DNA of 13,519 nucleotides from assembly GCA_034696485.1 (NCBI GenBank), contig JAQIWT010000949.1, forward strand, positions 1-13,519. The letters are read 5' to 3'. Below, piece by piece: positions 1 through 9,256 of the stretch. The stretch is from Isohypsibius dastychi (taxonomy: Eukaryota > Tardigrada > Eutardigrada > Parachela > Isohypsibiidae). Within the stretch, counting starts at the first letter, position 1. Each line of letters begins with the position of its first letter. Both the position numbers and the translations under genes were made by a program. Under the pieces are notes generated by a model. The model did no database searches and was not told the origin of the DNA. It saw only the letters and a program-made list of their open reading frames with translations.

Positions 1-60
1 TCGCTCGCTGCTCTATTTTCATTCCCGTTCTCTCCGGTTCCGATAATAATACAAACTGGA

Positions 61-76
61 AAAATTTGCAAATTTT
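61..76. repeat. Perfect 16-bp palindrome upstream of the CAS gene
   Basis: AAAATTTGCAAATTTT reads the same on both strands and lies about 190 bp upstream of the proposed CAS start codon. Its core ATTTGCAAAT resembles an octamer or POU-type site. A regulatory role is only a guess, because AT-rich palindromes of this size also arise by chance. Confidence 0.3.
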
Positions 77-265
77 CGGAATACACAATGGAGCATACCC
101 TTAATGCGATCCGGCGCCATTTGAGCTTGTTCTTGTTTGTCGGCCAATGAATCTTTCAACACCATTGCGGCGGAATTTTAAATTGTGTTCAGTTTTGTGC
201 CGTCTGGGCTACACTGGTTTTGGATTATGATTTGTCCAGTGAATTTCACGGAACGAATACCGAAA

Positions 266-3200
266 ATGCTTCAACAGGTAAACCTACTAAAATATTCGCA
301 TTTGCCACCAATTGGAAGAATAATATTTTTGAAAAGCGTTTCAAAAAGTGCGGAAATATTTAGCTAGTTTTATTGTTTCCGCAGCGTTCTATTGTTGTTG
401 TTTTTTGAAATTAGAAACAATTATTCTGAACTAGGTTTTTAAATTAAGTTCAGATTAGTGTATCTGTAAAACAATGTCTCGCATTTCCAAATTTTTACGT
501 CTGTTTCATTTGGAAATATTCAGATTATATTATCTCTTTATGTAGATAAGTTTCTGGGTTGGATTTTTCAGTCACGTTTTATTGGAACTATAGCGCTCAA
601 AACATTCACAAAAAAATTAACTCACAAGCTTGTAAATATTCAATCCAAGAACTTGAATTTCGTTCGTTTATTTGAATCGAATTGCAAACGGATTTATCGT
701 TTTCCATTTTCAATGATATGACCCACAAACTGTGATGCAAAAACAAACAGAACATTTTACTATGCATCACTTTTTTATGATTGTTTTTAAGAACAGCAAG
801 TGAAGCTCGTGAGTTTTTCCAGACCTCTTTTGTTCACGGCTTATCCCAAATAAATTCCAAAACTATCACAATATAATAGACTCGTCTCGATTGTTTACCC
901 ATGTTTCTTTTGTTCTTCCCCTCCATCGGAACATTTTCCTCTCAAAACTCAACATTCGTATGAAGCTGTTGATAATTACGTGGTCTCGTTAAGACGAATT
1001 AGCCTAGGAGGTGCTCGAATTCCTTTCTTTGTCTTCCCACCCGTCATCGCCTCATTTTCATTCTCTTCTTAATGCAACCGTCTCAGATGTCTTTAGATCT
1101 TTTTAGCTTCTTTGCCGCTTTTCTCAGTAATCGTTTAAGTGTCTGCAGTCCTGGGAAAAGGGAGGATTAATTTGTTATTCATGCGTATTTGATGACTTCT
1201 TTGGTTAGCAACTTGATAAGAGAGGAGCCGGTGTAATCTTCCTGAGCTTTCTTTGTAAAAGAATCACAGCGTGGTAGCTCCAGCTTCTCTGATCAGTGCT
1301 TATCGGGCATCGTTTCTTTCTTTCCACAAAATATTCCTGATCACGTGAAAAACTGCTGTTTTGAAAAAACCGTCAATTAGAATGACACCCTTTTTCATAA
1401 TTTGAGAATACCCTGACAATCAAAAACCTGGGTATTTCTTAAAACCATAGATTACACCTAAATACACTGATTAAGAGAAGGGCCAATATACGTTTGGATT
1501 AAACTTAAACGAATTCGATTGAATTCCGTGTTCAAACAAATCGGGAGACTTTTCTTCCATTGGGACTTCGATGGATTCGAAAGTCTTTATAAAATTCTTA
1601 AATTAAGTCAGAATTTCAGACGAAATTAATATACTCCTAACCAGAATATTTTATAATATCAAGACTGAGTTCAAGTGTTTTTCTGGACGAATTCAACAAT
1701 ATTTTATTTCCATAGTTTGATTTCTCCAGCAATTTGAAGAAGCCATGGCTAAAATTGTTCGGGTGATTTCAGAGTGGTGATCTTCTATCTGCCCAGAAAA
1801 TCTCAAGCGGTGTTTCGCTGAGAAAAATTCCTTTCCCCGTTTTATCTGATGGATAACAATTTCCCCATCCAAACAAGTTATGCCGACTTAATCCATCCAT
1901 TGTTTCATATTCCTTGTCTTTACAGGCCAGTCTCGCCAGAGCGCTTTTTGACAACGTGGCCGAGTCGCCTCATGAGTTATCTTTCCGGAAAGGCGATCTT
2001 CTTCAAGTGATTGACGCGAACCCCGGCGCGTTACGCGGATGGTGGTTGTGCCGGAATCGCGATGGACGACAAGGTCTTGCCGCTGCCAACCGGCTCAAGA
2101 CTTTAAAAATGGATAATGTAAGTTGAACTGCTTTTTTCGGACACTACTGTAGAGTTCAAAATTGTTAAGTGACAGTGATGAGTGGTTAATTGAAGGGATT
2201 AGCTAGGGTTTGAGATTTTTATGCTCCATTTCGTGACTTTTTCCAAATGTGGATTATTTTGGATAAGCGGAATTGTATGTGGTTTGCGAGAGAAAGTAGG
2301 GCAGCTTATTGAGTCGTGCTGACTTAAATATGGCTTGCATTTTGAGAGGGTTAATTGATGCGAAAAAAGCATGTGATTTATAATGAAACCAATTCAAAAG
2401 AAAATGTTTTCGTCAACATTGAACTCAATAGTTTAATTCAATAACAAATGAACATGGTTAAGTGGGTTTTAAGAAGTTCTTACTTGATTTTTTTCCCAAT
2501 GTACTAGAATTAATTTTGTTGAATGATGTTTACCAAAGTGATAATCTATGCAGTTTTTTAAGTCAACCTGGTGAATTAGGAACAAAAAGTGTTTCAATTG
2601 GCGAAACCGTGTCATCTAAGCGATCTCTCTTCACCACTTTTCAAATGCGTCAAAACCAGTTGGTAAAGTGTTTTGACGGTTCACTTTTTTGTGCGCACTC
2701 TGACGTTGATGGTCCGGAAAAATATCCCAAGTACTAATTACCTGTCATCTTTTATTAGGCAACCGCCGATTACGACTTCCCCAAGCCGATTCTGCCGGAA
2801 AAAAGTCGCGCCTTGAACGGTGAGTTAATTGTTGGAGCAAACATTCCAAGCTCTGGTGAAGAGATGCTCTTCAAACTCTCACCGCAAAAGAACAAACGAG
2901 CAAATAAATAACGCGGTTTTGAAGAGAAGAGCGTGAGATCCTCCTGAAATGTCAGCAACGCGCGTTTCTATGCATTGTTGCTTCTTTTTATGGCTCGGTT
3001 ATTTTCGAAGCTGATATTTTTTTGCGTCTAATTGCAATCTTGGGTACGAAAACGTTTCGAGACCAATTTTGTAATATTGTTCTTTCAGACTTTATTCGAA
3101 ACATTTCCAATAATTCTGACGGTTCTCACTTTTTCAAAAAAAAATCCGAATTGTCATCGGCTTTTAAATAAATCAGAGAGCTGATATTCAAAAGTACTAC

Positions 3201-5752
3201 ATTTTTAAAGCCATAATCATGAGCTGTCCTTGAAAATTTCGAACTTTCGACCCACTCGAGTTCACCAATTTTCTGAACATATTTTTTTCTGATATGAGTT
3301 TCAGTCACGGACATGCGTGTTTTCCTCTTGAACTGGTTTAAACCTTTCCTTTATTTTGCAGGTGCTTCTTCAGAAAACACGTATGATATTCTGAGGCCGA
3401 TCAACTGGCAGCCGGATAGTCCACCTTCCGAGCGATCATGTCGTTTGAGTACTTATCTCAACTTTGGTGGAGTGGGCTACTCACCCTTCTCCTCTCCTTC
3501 CGTATCATCGGGATCAAGCTCTGGTGGAAGCCGGCTCAGCTATGCTACCTCGGATTTCGGACTGTCCGAGCGGAACAGCTCTGAACCATCAAGTGAAATT
3601 TACGACGTGCTGCGAAATCAAGCGAGAAAAGTGGCGGTAAGATATTTCTCAAACTGGCTTTCATGATGCTTTCTAATCTAAAGAAACCGCTGAACTGAAG
3701 CTGCACATCTGACCGATTCGGAGCTATACACCCATTTTATTTCATCTGAATGTGGTCAATTGAATTAAGCTATAAAATCCTGTCTGAGTTTTAAATAGTG
3801 GCACATTTCTCCCAGATCTTGTAGTCCCGCACTTTTCCATTACTAACATTAAATAGCGGCGCACTTTCAATAATTCTCCAGAGCTTTTATGCCCTGTGTC
3901 CACATGCTCGCAAATTAACTGGACGTCGGTTATCATTTGCTAAAGCTTTCCGGTCAGATGAGAGAAGAGGGGAAGGGAACGAGTTGAAAGTGGTGCATTT
4001 CGCGCATGCACGGCAAATGAATTCAAATGGACCCCACATTGAGAAAAAGATAATGATTTCGAATAGAGTAGAGCACCTGCATATTGTCCATATTTACATA
4101 ATTTTAATTGTCCCTCTATTCAGAGACTCCAGGGATGGTTTTAGTTGACCACTTTTCAGAGCATGAAATTCGATTAGTAATAACGACCAAGCCGTGTGTC
4201 AAATCAGAGCGTAATTAATTTTGACAGTTGATGCGCTCGCAAGTTTAAGGATCTGTGTTGCATAAAGAGCAGAACCATTTTGAAGGTCATGTCCAGATTC
4301 TATTTCTTCAAGCATATGCCTTACTTCACCTCGAATTTCAGATTGCTATTTCGAGCGCAACCAAGTCAGCAATTACAAATTTCTTCAATCTGCTTCTTTT
4401 TTCAGAGCATCGGTTCACCAGAGCCTCCCATTTCATCAAGCTCACCGAACGCCTCCAAAGATGAAGACTATGATTACATCGATGCTGACCTGCGTGTAAG
4501 CAGTGCCAGTCCAGTTCAGCCGGAAGAGCACTATGACCGCCTCCCCTACCAAAACGCTCAGTACCCTCGAAAAGTTACCGCGGTGGAGCTACCAAAAAAG
4601 AAAGCCGAGAAACGCAACTCCTTTCAACGACTCTACGACGCACTTCCCGCTCAAAAGCGCCCAGTATTAGTCAAATCGGATTCAGAACCAAAAACCACAA
4701 CAAAGCAGGACTCGGACACCGCTTCGCTTTCTCGACCGCTGTACATTTCCAAACAAGCTGCAGTCACGAGGATTTCCTGCATGCAGAGCCAAGTCCAAAC
4801 CGAACTTCTGAGACTGTTCAGTTTTGTCAGCAGTGAAAAATGGCGGGAAACTGCAAGATTGGAGCCCAAGCTGGTCGAGGTCAAACTGTGTTGCGAATAC
4901 CTCGTCAGCCACCTTGGAACACTTGTCCGCTTCGTTATCCAAGCGGCTAAAATGGCACCGTCCAACGCCTCTGACGCTCCGCTCGACATCAAACTTCGCA
5001 CATTGATTGACGCTGTGTATTCTGGTTGCGAGAAGATCCGCAAGCACCTCCAAGTTCTCAACGACGAGAACTGGGTCGCCAATCAGCGGACCATCAAGAA
5101 AATCGAAGAAATTATCACAACAGGACAGATCCTCACGGAAGACGTCAGGAAAATGACTGCCTTCGTTCTTGGGAACGCTCAGCTTATTTTCTCCGATGAA
5201 GGTGATATCAAGGTTCAGAAACGACCTCTACCAGTCACCCCATACAAGCCGCTGTTGATATCCGGAGAGGAAGATGACGAGAATCATGAGTATGAGGATC
5301 CAGATTATGGTAACATTTCTGCCCCGGTCCAACCGAGGTCCCCGACTCTGGAACGCAAGATACTGAATTCTTACATCGCGGAAGTGAATGAGCAGGTTGG
5401 ATTAATGAGACCGCTGATTCAGAATTTCATCAACAAAATGTTCGCGGAGCAGACTGTGACGTCGGTCACGACGATCGAGACTGCGGAGAATATCGCGATG
5501 CGGACCTCAAAGCTCAACAGGTTGACAGACTCGATTTCGAGAAATCTGACATTGGAAGAAACGAAGGAATTGAGAGAGAAGTTGAAGAAGACTGGAGGGT
5601 ACATATCGACTGCCCATAAGAGGTTCAATCTGGAGCTCAGAACCGCGACGAAGAACCCGGATGATGTGAGGTTCCGGAACGTTAAATTGTCGCTTGATTA
5701 TTTGAATGATTTGTGTCAGCTCTTGAGAAATGCCACAGAGACAGAGGTGTGA
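266..5752 (+). CDS. CAS-family scaffolding adaptor (p130Cas/NEDD9/EFS-like), five exons, 628 aa
   Basis: Exons 266-277, 1926-2117, 2759-2819, 3362-3636 and 4406-5752, with intron phases 0, 0, 1, 0, join into one open frame. CAS proteins are cytoplasmic docking scaffolds that link FAK and Src kinases to Crk at integrin adhesions. Residues 7-64 form an SH3 domain (ALFDN, ELSFRKGD, GWWLC, RQG, NRLK). Tyrosine motifs follow: YDFP (73), YDIL (96), YDVL (169), YDYI (202), YDRLP (223), YDALP (257). Residues about 302-445 match the serine-rich four-helix domain, including the conserved LGNAQLIF segment. RPLPVTP (453-459) is a Src-SH3-type ligand and YEDP (476) a YxxP site. Residues about 495-625 are the FAT-like C-terminal domain. 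The first exon codes only MLQQ before a good donor (CAG/GTAAAC); an in-frame ATG at 227 would add 13 residues. CAS genes commonly have such a tiny first coding exon. Oddities are the short substrate region and an altered SH3 site. Confidence 0.9.
278..1925 (+). other. Large first intron of the CAS gene (1648 bp)
   Basis: The intron starts with GTAAAC after the MLQQ exon and ends with a pyrimidine-rich TTGTCTTTACAG just before the SH3 exon. It is AT-rich. I found no convincing exon, RNA gene, repeat or transposon in it on either strand. Its length against the other introns (541-769 bp) would fit a 5' intron holding regulatory elements, which is inference only. Confidence 0.6.
2118..2758 (+). 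other. CAS intron 2 (641 bp)
   Basis: A phase 0 intron with a strong GTAAGT donor and a TTTTATTAG acceptor. It contains a 276-bp open stretch (2462-2737) with no recognisable domain and no ATG at its start. I see no other feature in it. Confidence 0.65.
2820..3361 (+). other. CAS intron 3 (542 bp)
   Basis: A phase 1 intron with a GTGAGT donor and a TTTATTTTGCAG acceptor. It is AT-rich with no recognisable feature. The same acceptor and following exon start recur near 13361-13440, but the rest of this intron does not. Confidence 0.65.
3637..4405 (+). other. CAS intron 4 (769 bp) with a weak local repeat
   Basis: A phase 0 intron with a GTAAGA donor and a TTCTTTTTTCAG acceptor. Two loosely similar segments beginning TTAAATAG(T/C)GGC at 3791 and 3849 form a degenerate direct repeat 58 bp apart. 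Nothing else is evident. Confidence 0.6.
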
Positions 5753-5833
5753 ATGTACGATGGTTTGGATTGACCGAAAATAATTGTGATTTCGAATTCT
5801 GCCTGAAAACGGGAGTTCATCTGATTTTTTAGT

Positions 5834-5839
5834 TTTAAT
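5834..5839 (-). terminator. Possible polyadenylation signal (ATTAAA) of paralog A
   Basis: TTTAAT on the plus strand reads ATTAAA on the minus strand, 23 bp beyond the stop codon of the minus-strand hydrolase gene. ATTAAA is the commonest variant of AATAAA. No AATAAA is present on the minus strand between this stop and the CAS stop codon, so this is the best candidate, though weak. Confidence 0.35.
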
Positions 5840-5861
5840 GTATTGGGCTCAAATAGAATTG

Positions 5862-7930
5862 TTAATGCAGGAAATAAAAACACGGTGGTTCATGTCGCAG
5901 CTGTGTGTTGGACAAGTCTGTGAAGGCAACCTTAACCTGTTGGTCAACGAACAGCGAAAAACTAACAAGCTGACTAAAAATGAGTATCAACAACGAACAG
6001 GAACGAATATCCACCCCATTTTCCAGATTGCTGGAATTCTTTGGTAAAACGCGTCTGAATTCCAGCAAATAATTTGGTGAATACCATGGCATGGAAATGG
6101 TGTGGACTTGTTCTTCTTTGTTTTTCCAGAAGTTGATTTTGGTGTTCGGCAGCTTCTCAGCGGACATTGAGCTATCAGCATTTGACATAAACCACAGAAT
6201 ACCGTTGAATTTTGCGTCGCATTTCGTCTCAGAAGTCTTGCATTGGATGGTAATGTTACCAAACTGACCAATCAGCATCTGCAGTTCGCCATTGGATTCC
6301 ACGATTTCAAACTTTCCAAAAACTGGATTGCCATATGTTCCGATGTATTCTTTGTGATTCAGAGTTATAAAGCTGTTACTCAGATCGGGCCTGGTCCAGT
6401 TGAGAGTATTTTGGCAAGGTATACTGGTCAGATTTTCCAAACCTAGCAAGCGGTCAAGAATGTGGAACCGAGACATGGTCTGGCCTGATAGAAGATCTGG
6501 AGAACTCGCAGAACTCAGCATTGCGATCTTGAGGTCGGGCAGAATTGCCATTGAGGAGATGTAGGGCGGGATATCACCAGTGTGAGCAATTACTCGGTGA
6601 CCTGAAAGCCACGAAGTATTCAGAAACATCGTGTATATAGGGAAATGTTCGGGTTTCGGGTGCAAGCCCGTCCATCAATATCACCTTTATACTGGCCGAT
6701 CATGAATCCCAACCCATATCCTAAACTAAGCTCCTCTACGTACACTCGCTGTTCCCATGCGTTCTGGATATCATCAGCCTCAACTACCTGCTGGTTGTTA
6801 TACTTTCCGTCACTGAGCAACATTTGCAACCATGCAGTCATGGCGTTAGGCGAGAGGCATATTGATCCCGAAGGTCCAACTAACCCAATCGGTTCAAGGA
6901 CCTGTTTATCGGCTTCAACCAGTTCACCAACGATGGAGAAGTACGGAGCGGCGACAGTGCTCAGATTTAGTGATGTGCTAAATTGGATTTGATTGGCCAT
7001 TCCTAGCGGCTCGAAAATGTATTCAGTCATCAGAGTCTCCCATGATACGTGGTGACCTTTGATTTTCTCAGCTAGGATCTCAGAGGCGTAACCTGTTCAA
7101 ACATGAAATGCATGGATACGATTTGAAAGGAAATGCTGCAAAACTAACCAGCAAGACTGTAAGCATGGTTATTGTAATGAAATTTCTCGCGGTTTGGATA
7201 AATCCTTGGGGTCTTCGCCACTATCTGAGCGAGCTCTTTGCGTTTCAGATCTGGGGGGTACCCAAACAAAAGTGGTCCAATTATTTCTGTTTCAATCAAA
7301 TTTAAAATTTTTCAATAGTATGGAGGTAGAGTAAACTGTAGCGCACCGCACCTGGTAGCCCGGTTTGGTGAGATAAGAGATCCTCCAGCGTGACATCCCG
7401 AAGACTCGATCCCTCGAAATCGAGAGAAGGGTCCAGTTCTTTTAACAAAGTGGTCATGTTGTATCTTGAAAAATGCTACTCTCTGATTTTAATAACACTC
7501 TCATGACAAAAACCACTTACTTCTCGTCTTTCTGGCTCGCGAGCCTCAGTATTTTCAGCAGCAAGATTGAGGTCATTGATTTTGTGATGGACCCGATGCA
7601 AAATCCGGTCTGTTCATTTGCTAGAGTATCACTGACCAACCTGGACTTTCCGAAGCTTCTGGTGAAGTTGAAAGTAGATCCGAAAGAAGTGCTTGCGTTT
7701 AGAGAAACGATGGAAACACCAATCGCCGGGAGGTTGTTACATTTCTGCATGTCTCCAAGGATTTGATCCAGTTCGGAAATAGTAAGGGGCTTGACTTCCC
7801 GAACCAGATCCGAAAAAACAGGAGGTGCTTCTTGATTTTGCGCAAAAAACGATCCATCTGCGAGGATAACGGATAAATCAACCAAGAACACTGTCACAAT
7901 CAGAAACAAAGGTTCACTAGTGAGCCTCAT
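5862..7930 (-). CDS. Paralog A: secreted/membrane beta-lactamase-related serine hydrolase (S12 / class C fold), 602 aa
   Basis: Minus-strand exons 7930-7521, 7464-7352, 7286-7149, 7092-6685 and 6601-5862 (intron phases 2, 1, 1, 1) join without a break. Residues about 1-25 are a signal peptide. The serine active-site motifs of the penicillin-binding/class C beta-lactamase superfamily are all present: S-I-T-K (S114, K117), Y-N-N (212-214) and H-T-G (363-365). Residues about 440-550 (EYIGTYGNPVFG, GELQMLIG) resemble the small beta-barrel domain found after the catalytic domain in S12 relatives. Residues 557-575 are hydrophobic and probably membrane-spanning, followed by a 28-residue tail absent from paralog B. 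Several N-x-S/T sites fit passage through the secretory pathway. Animal members of this superfamily include LACTB and gigasin-6-like proteins; the substrate here is unknown. The gene converges on the CAS gene, with 109 bp between the stop codons. The introns (56-83 bp) exclude bacterial contamination. Confidence 0.87.
5873..5878 (+). terminator. Polyadenylation signal AATAAA for the CAS gene
   Basis: AATAAA lies 121 bp after the CAS stop codon, a normal 3' UTR distance. It sits antisense to the last codons of paralog A (5862-7930, minus), so the CAS transcript is expected to end inside that gene's coding sequence. Confidence 0.6.
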
Positions 7931-8038
7931 GGTCAGTCTGGAAAAGTTTGTCTTATCCCGATTGTTTCTCAATGGAACTAAACAGAAAGTCTGAGTTGTA
8001 ATGTATGCCAACAATTAAATGAGAAAATACTGTAGAAT

Positions 8039-8052
8039 AGATAAGAAGATAG
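8039..8052 (+). promoter_or_regulatory. Pair of WGATAR (GATA-factor) motifs upstream of paralog A
   Basis: AGATAA (8039-8044) and AGATAG (8047-8052) lie about 110-120 bp upstream of the paralog A start codon. GATA factors drive gut genes in many invertebrates, so gut expression of a secreted hydrolase would be plausible. The motif is short and common, so this is weak. No TATA box was seen for this gene. Confidence 0.2.
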
Positions 8053-8290
8053 CGATACTGAAATATCTACTCGACCAAATATTGCACCGAATATGTTCGG
8101 GTTCTTCAGGTTGATGCTGAATAGACAAAATAGATATGGAAGAGAATACAATTGTTTAGTTTGAGTCACCTAATTCAAACATTTCGAAACAATATTTGCT
8201 TTTCTTCGCAGTTGCCGCACTTGATTGCTATACTTTGCTGATGTCAGGTGACCATGCAAACACAATGTTGAACTGCAGTCAAAATCAGAT

Positions 8291-8694
8291 GATTTACCTT
8301 AGTCAAGTAATCTGATCCATCGATGAGCTGCAACATCCCCAAAGCATGGTCTGCTTGCAACTCAACGAAGAAGTGACCGGAATTTGTAGAAGCTCTGGAC
8401 ATGGACATAGTTGTCGAGAGAATGGGCGCTAACGATGATAAAGTTTTCGATAAATCGAAATGCCCATCCAAACGATAATCGCCGAATAATTTTCATCGGT
8501 TCTTTAACAGCTGACCAAAAGGGTCCGTCTACCATGATTTCATGGCTGACTTCCCAGCTTCCGAATAGAATGAGAAAGATTTTCTCGAGAATGTGGAACC
8601 GCGGCCTTTTCGATGTGGGAATGGTCGTCAGATCCATAGTTTGGTTGGTGTTGTAGCTCCTAGAGATCCGGTCTCTATTTACGGTCAATCTCAA
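8291..8694 (-). other. Unexplained coding-like fragment, partly RRM-like
   Basis: Two overlapping minus-strand frames are open. One runs 8694-8362 with ATG codons and encodes the segment around KRPRFHILEKIFLILFGSWE. The other is read from about 8480 to 8291 and ends at a possible donor (AAG/GTAAAT). The second contains GHFFVEL followed by QADHALGMLQLIDGSDYL, which resembles the RNP1 strand and second helix of an RNA-recognition motif. No single frame holds a complete domain, and a frameshift or unseen intron would be needed. It could be a decayed gene, a stray exon or a chance open stretch. Confidence 0.2.
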
Positions 8695-8711
8695 ATAATT
8701 CTGGGGTTTTC

Positions 8712-8825
8712 TGACTTCACGCTAGTGTGTTAGTGTAGACAGTTGACGTGCGAAGACCGCAGAATTTCGGGTTTGACTTCAGAATTAAAACGGGAAAGGT
8801 TACGTATGCGGGATTTCTGACGTCA
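8712..8825. promoter_or_regulatory. Cluster of CRE-like (bZIP) sites in the divergent intergenic region
   Basis: Four related motifs occur within 114 bp: TGACTTCA (8712-8719), TGACGTG (8744-8750), TGACTTCA (8774-8781) and a perfect CRE palindrome TGACGTCA (8818-8825). CREB/ATF-type bZIP proteins bind TGACGTCA. The cluster lies between the divergent start codons of paralogs A and B, where a shared enhancer could act on both. Function is inferred from motifs alone. Confidence 0.35.
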
Positions 8826-8930
8826 ACACAATGCTAAGTCTAAGGGGTGACCGAGAATCACAAACCCGTATTGCACTTTGCTGTACGTGATTTTTGATGT
8901 ATGTGATGCGAGTTTAGCTGAATGCCGTTT

Positions 8931-9120
8931 GTAACCGTTTTTGTGAACTCCCCGTTTTCTTGAACCCAGGGTTCACAAATCCCGTTTTTGTGAACCGTTC
9001 AAGGTTCAAAAACCCCGTTTTCTTGAACCCAACAGTTTCTCTGAACCGGTTCACAAAACCCGTTTTCTTGAACCCTCCACCGTTCACTGTTTTTGTCACT
9101 TGCAAATTGGGGAGAATAGC
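8931..9120 (+). repeat. Left arm of the foldback, with internal GTTCA/AAAACGG repeats
   Basis: Read on the minus strand, the arm is a run of units GGTTCA-nn-AAAACGGGG, several closed by TTTGTGAACC, so each unit is itself a small inverted repeat (GGTTC...GAACC). Spacing between units is irregular, about 17-45 bp. Both strands are open in some frames only because of this repetition. Confidence 0.75.
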
Positions 9121-9256
9121 TCATCTGATGATACAGCTGAGTTTTAGTTTCAGTTTCACCCGTTTCAACAATAAACACTAGTATTCCTTCTTGTTCCATG
9201 TATTGCACCCTACCCCGAACGTGAATTTTCCGTTGGAAAGCAACCTCACGAGGAGA

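Noticed and set aside
227-265. Upstream in-frame ATG at 227 as the CAS start
   Set aside because: It is possible and would add 13 residues, but CAS proteins normally begin only a few residues before the SH3 domain, so the ATG at 266 was preferred. Both contexts have a purine at -3.
2462-2737. Open frame of 91 codons in CAS intron 2 as an extra exon or gene
   Set aside because: It has no ATG at its start, no domain and no convincing splice signals, and lies wholly between well-defined CAS exons that join in frame without it.
4651-5082. Long minus-strand open frames opposite the large CAS exon
   Set aside because: They are antisense shadows of a strongly conserved coding exon and show no recognisable domain.
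6645-6992. Plus-strand open frame opposite paralog A exon 4
   Set aside because: The minus-strand exon has clear family motifs, matching length in paralog B and good splice sites; the plus strand has none.
8479-8560. Plus-strand IIFIGSL segment as an RNP2 motif of an RRM gene
   Set aside because: The RNP1-like segment is on the opposite strand, so the two cannot form one domain; the plus-strand frame has no further support.
9000-9015. GGTTCAAAAACC as a tRNA B-box
   Set aside because: It is one of the many GGTTCA repeat units of the foldback; no A-box or cloverleaf surrounds it.
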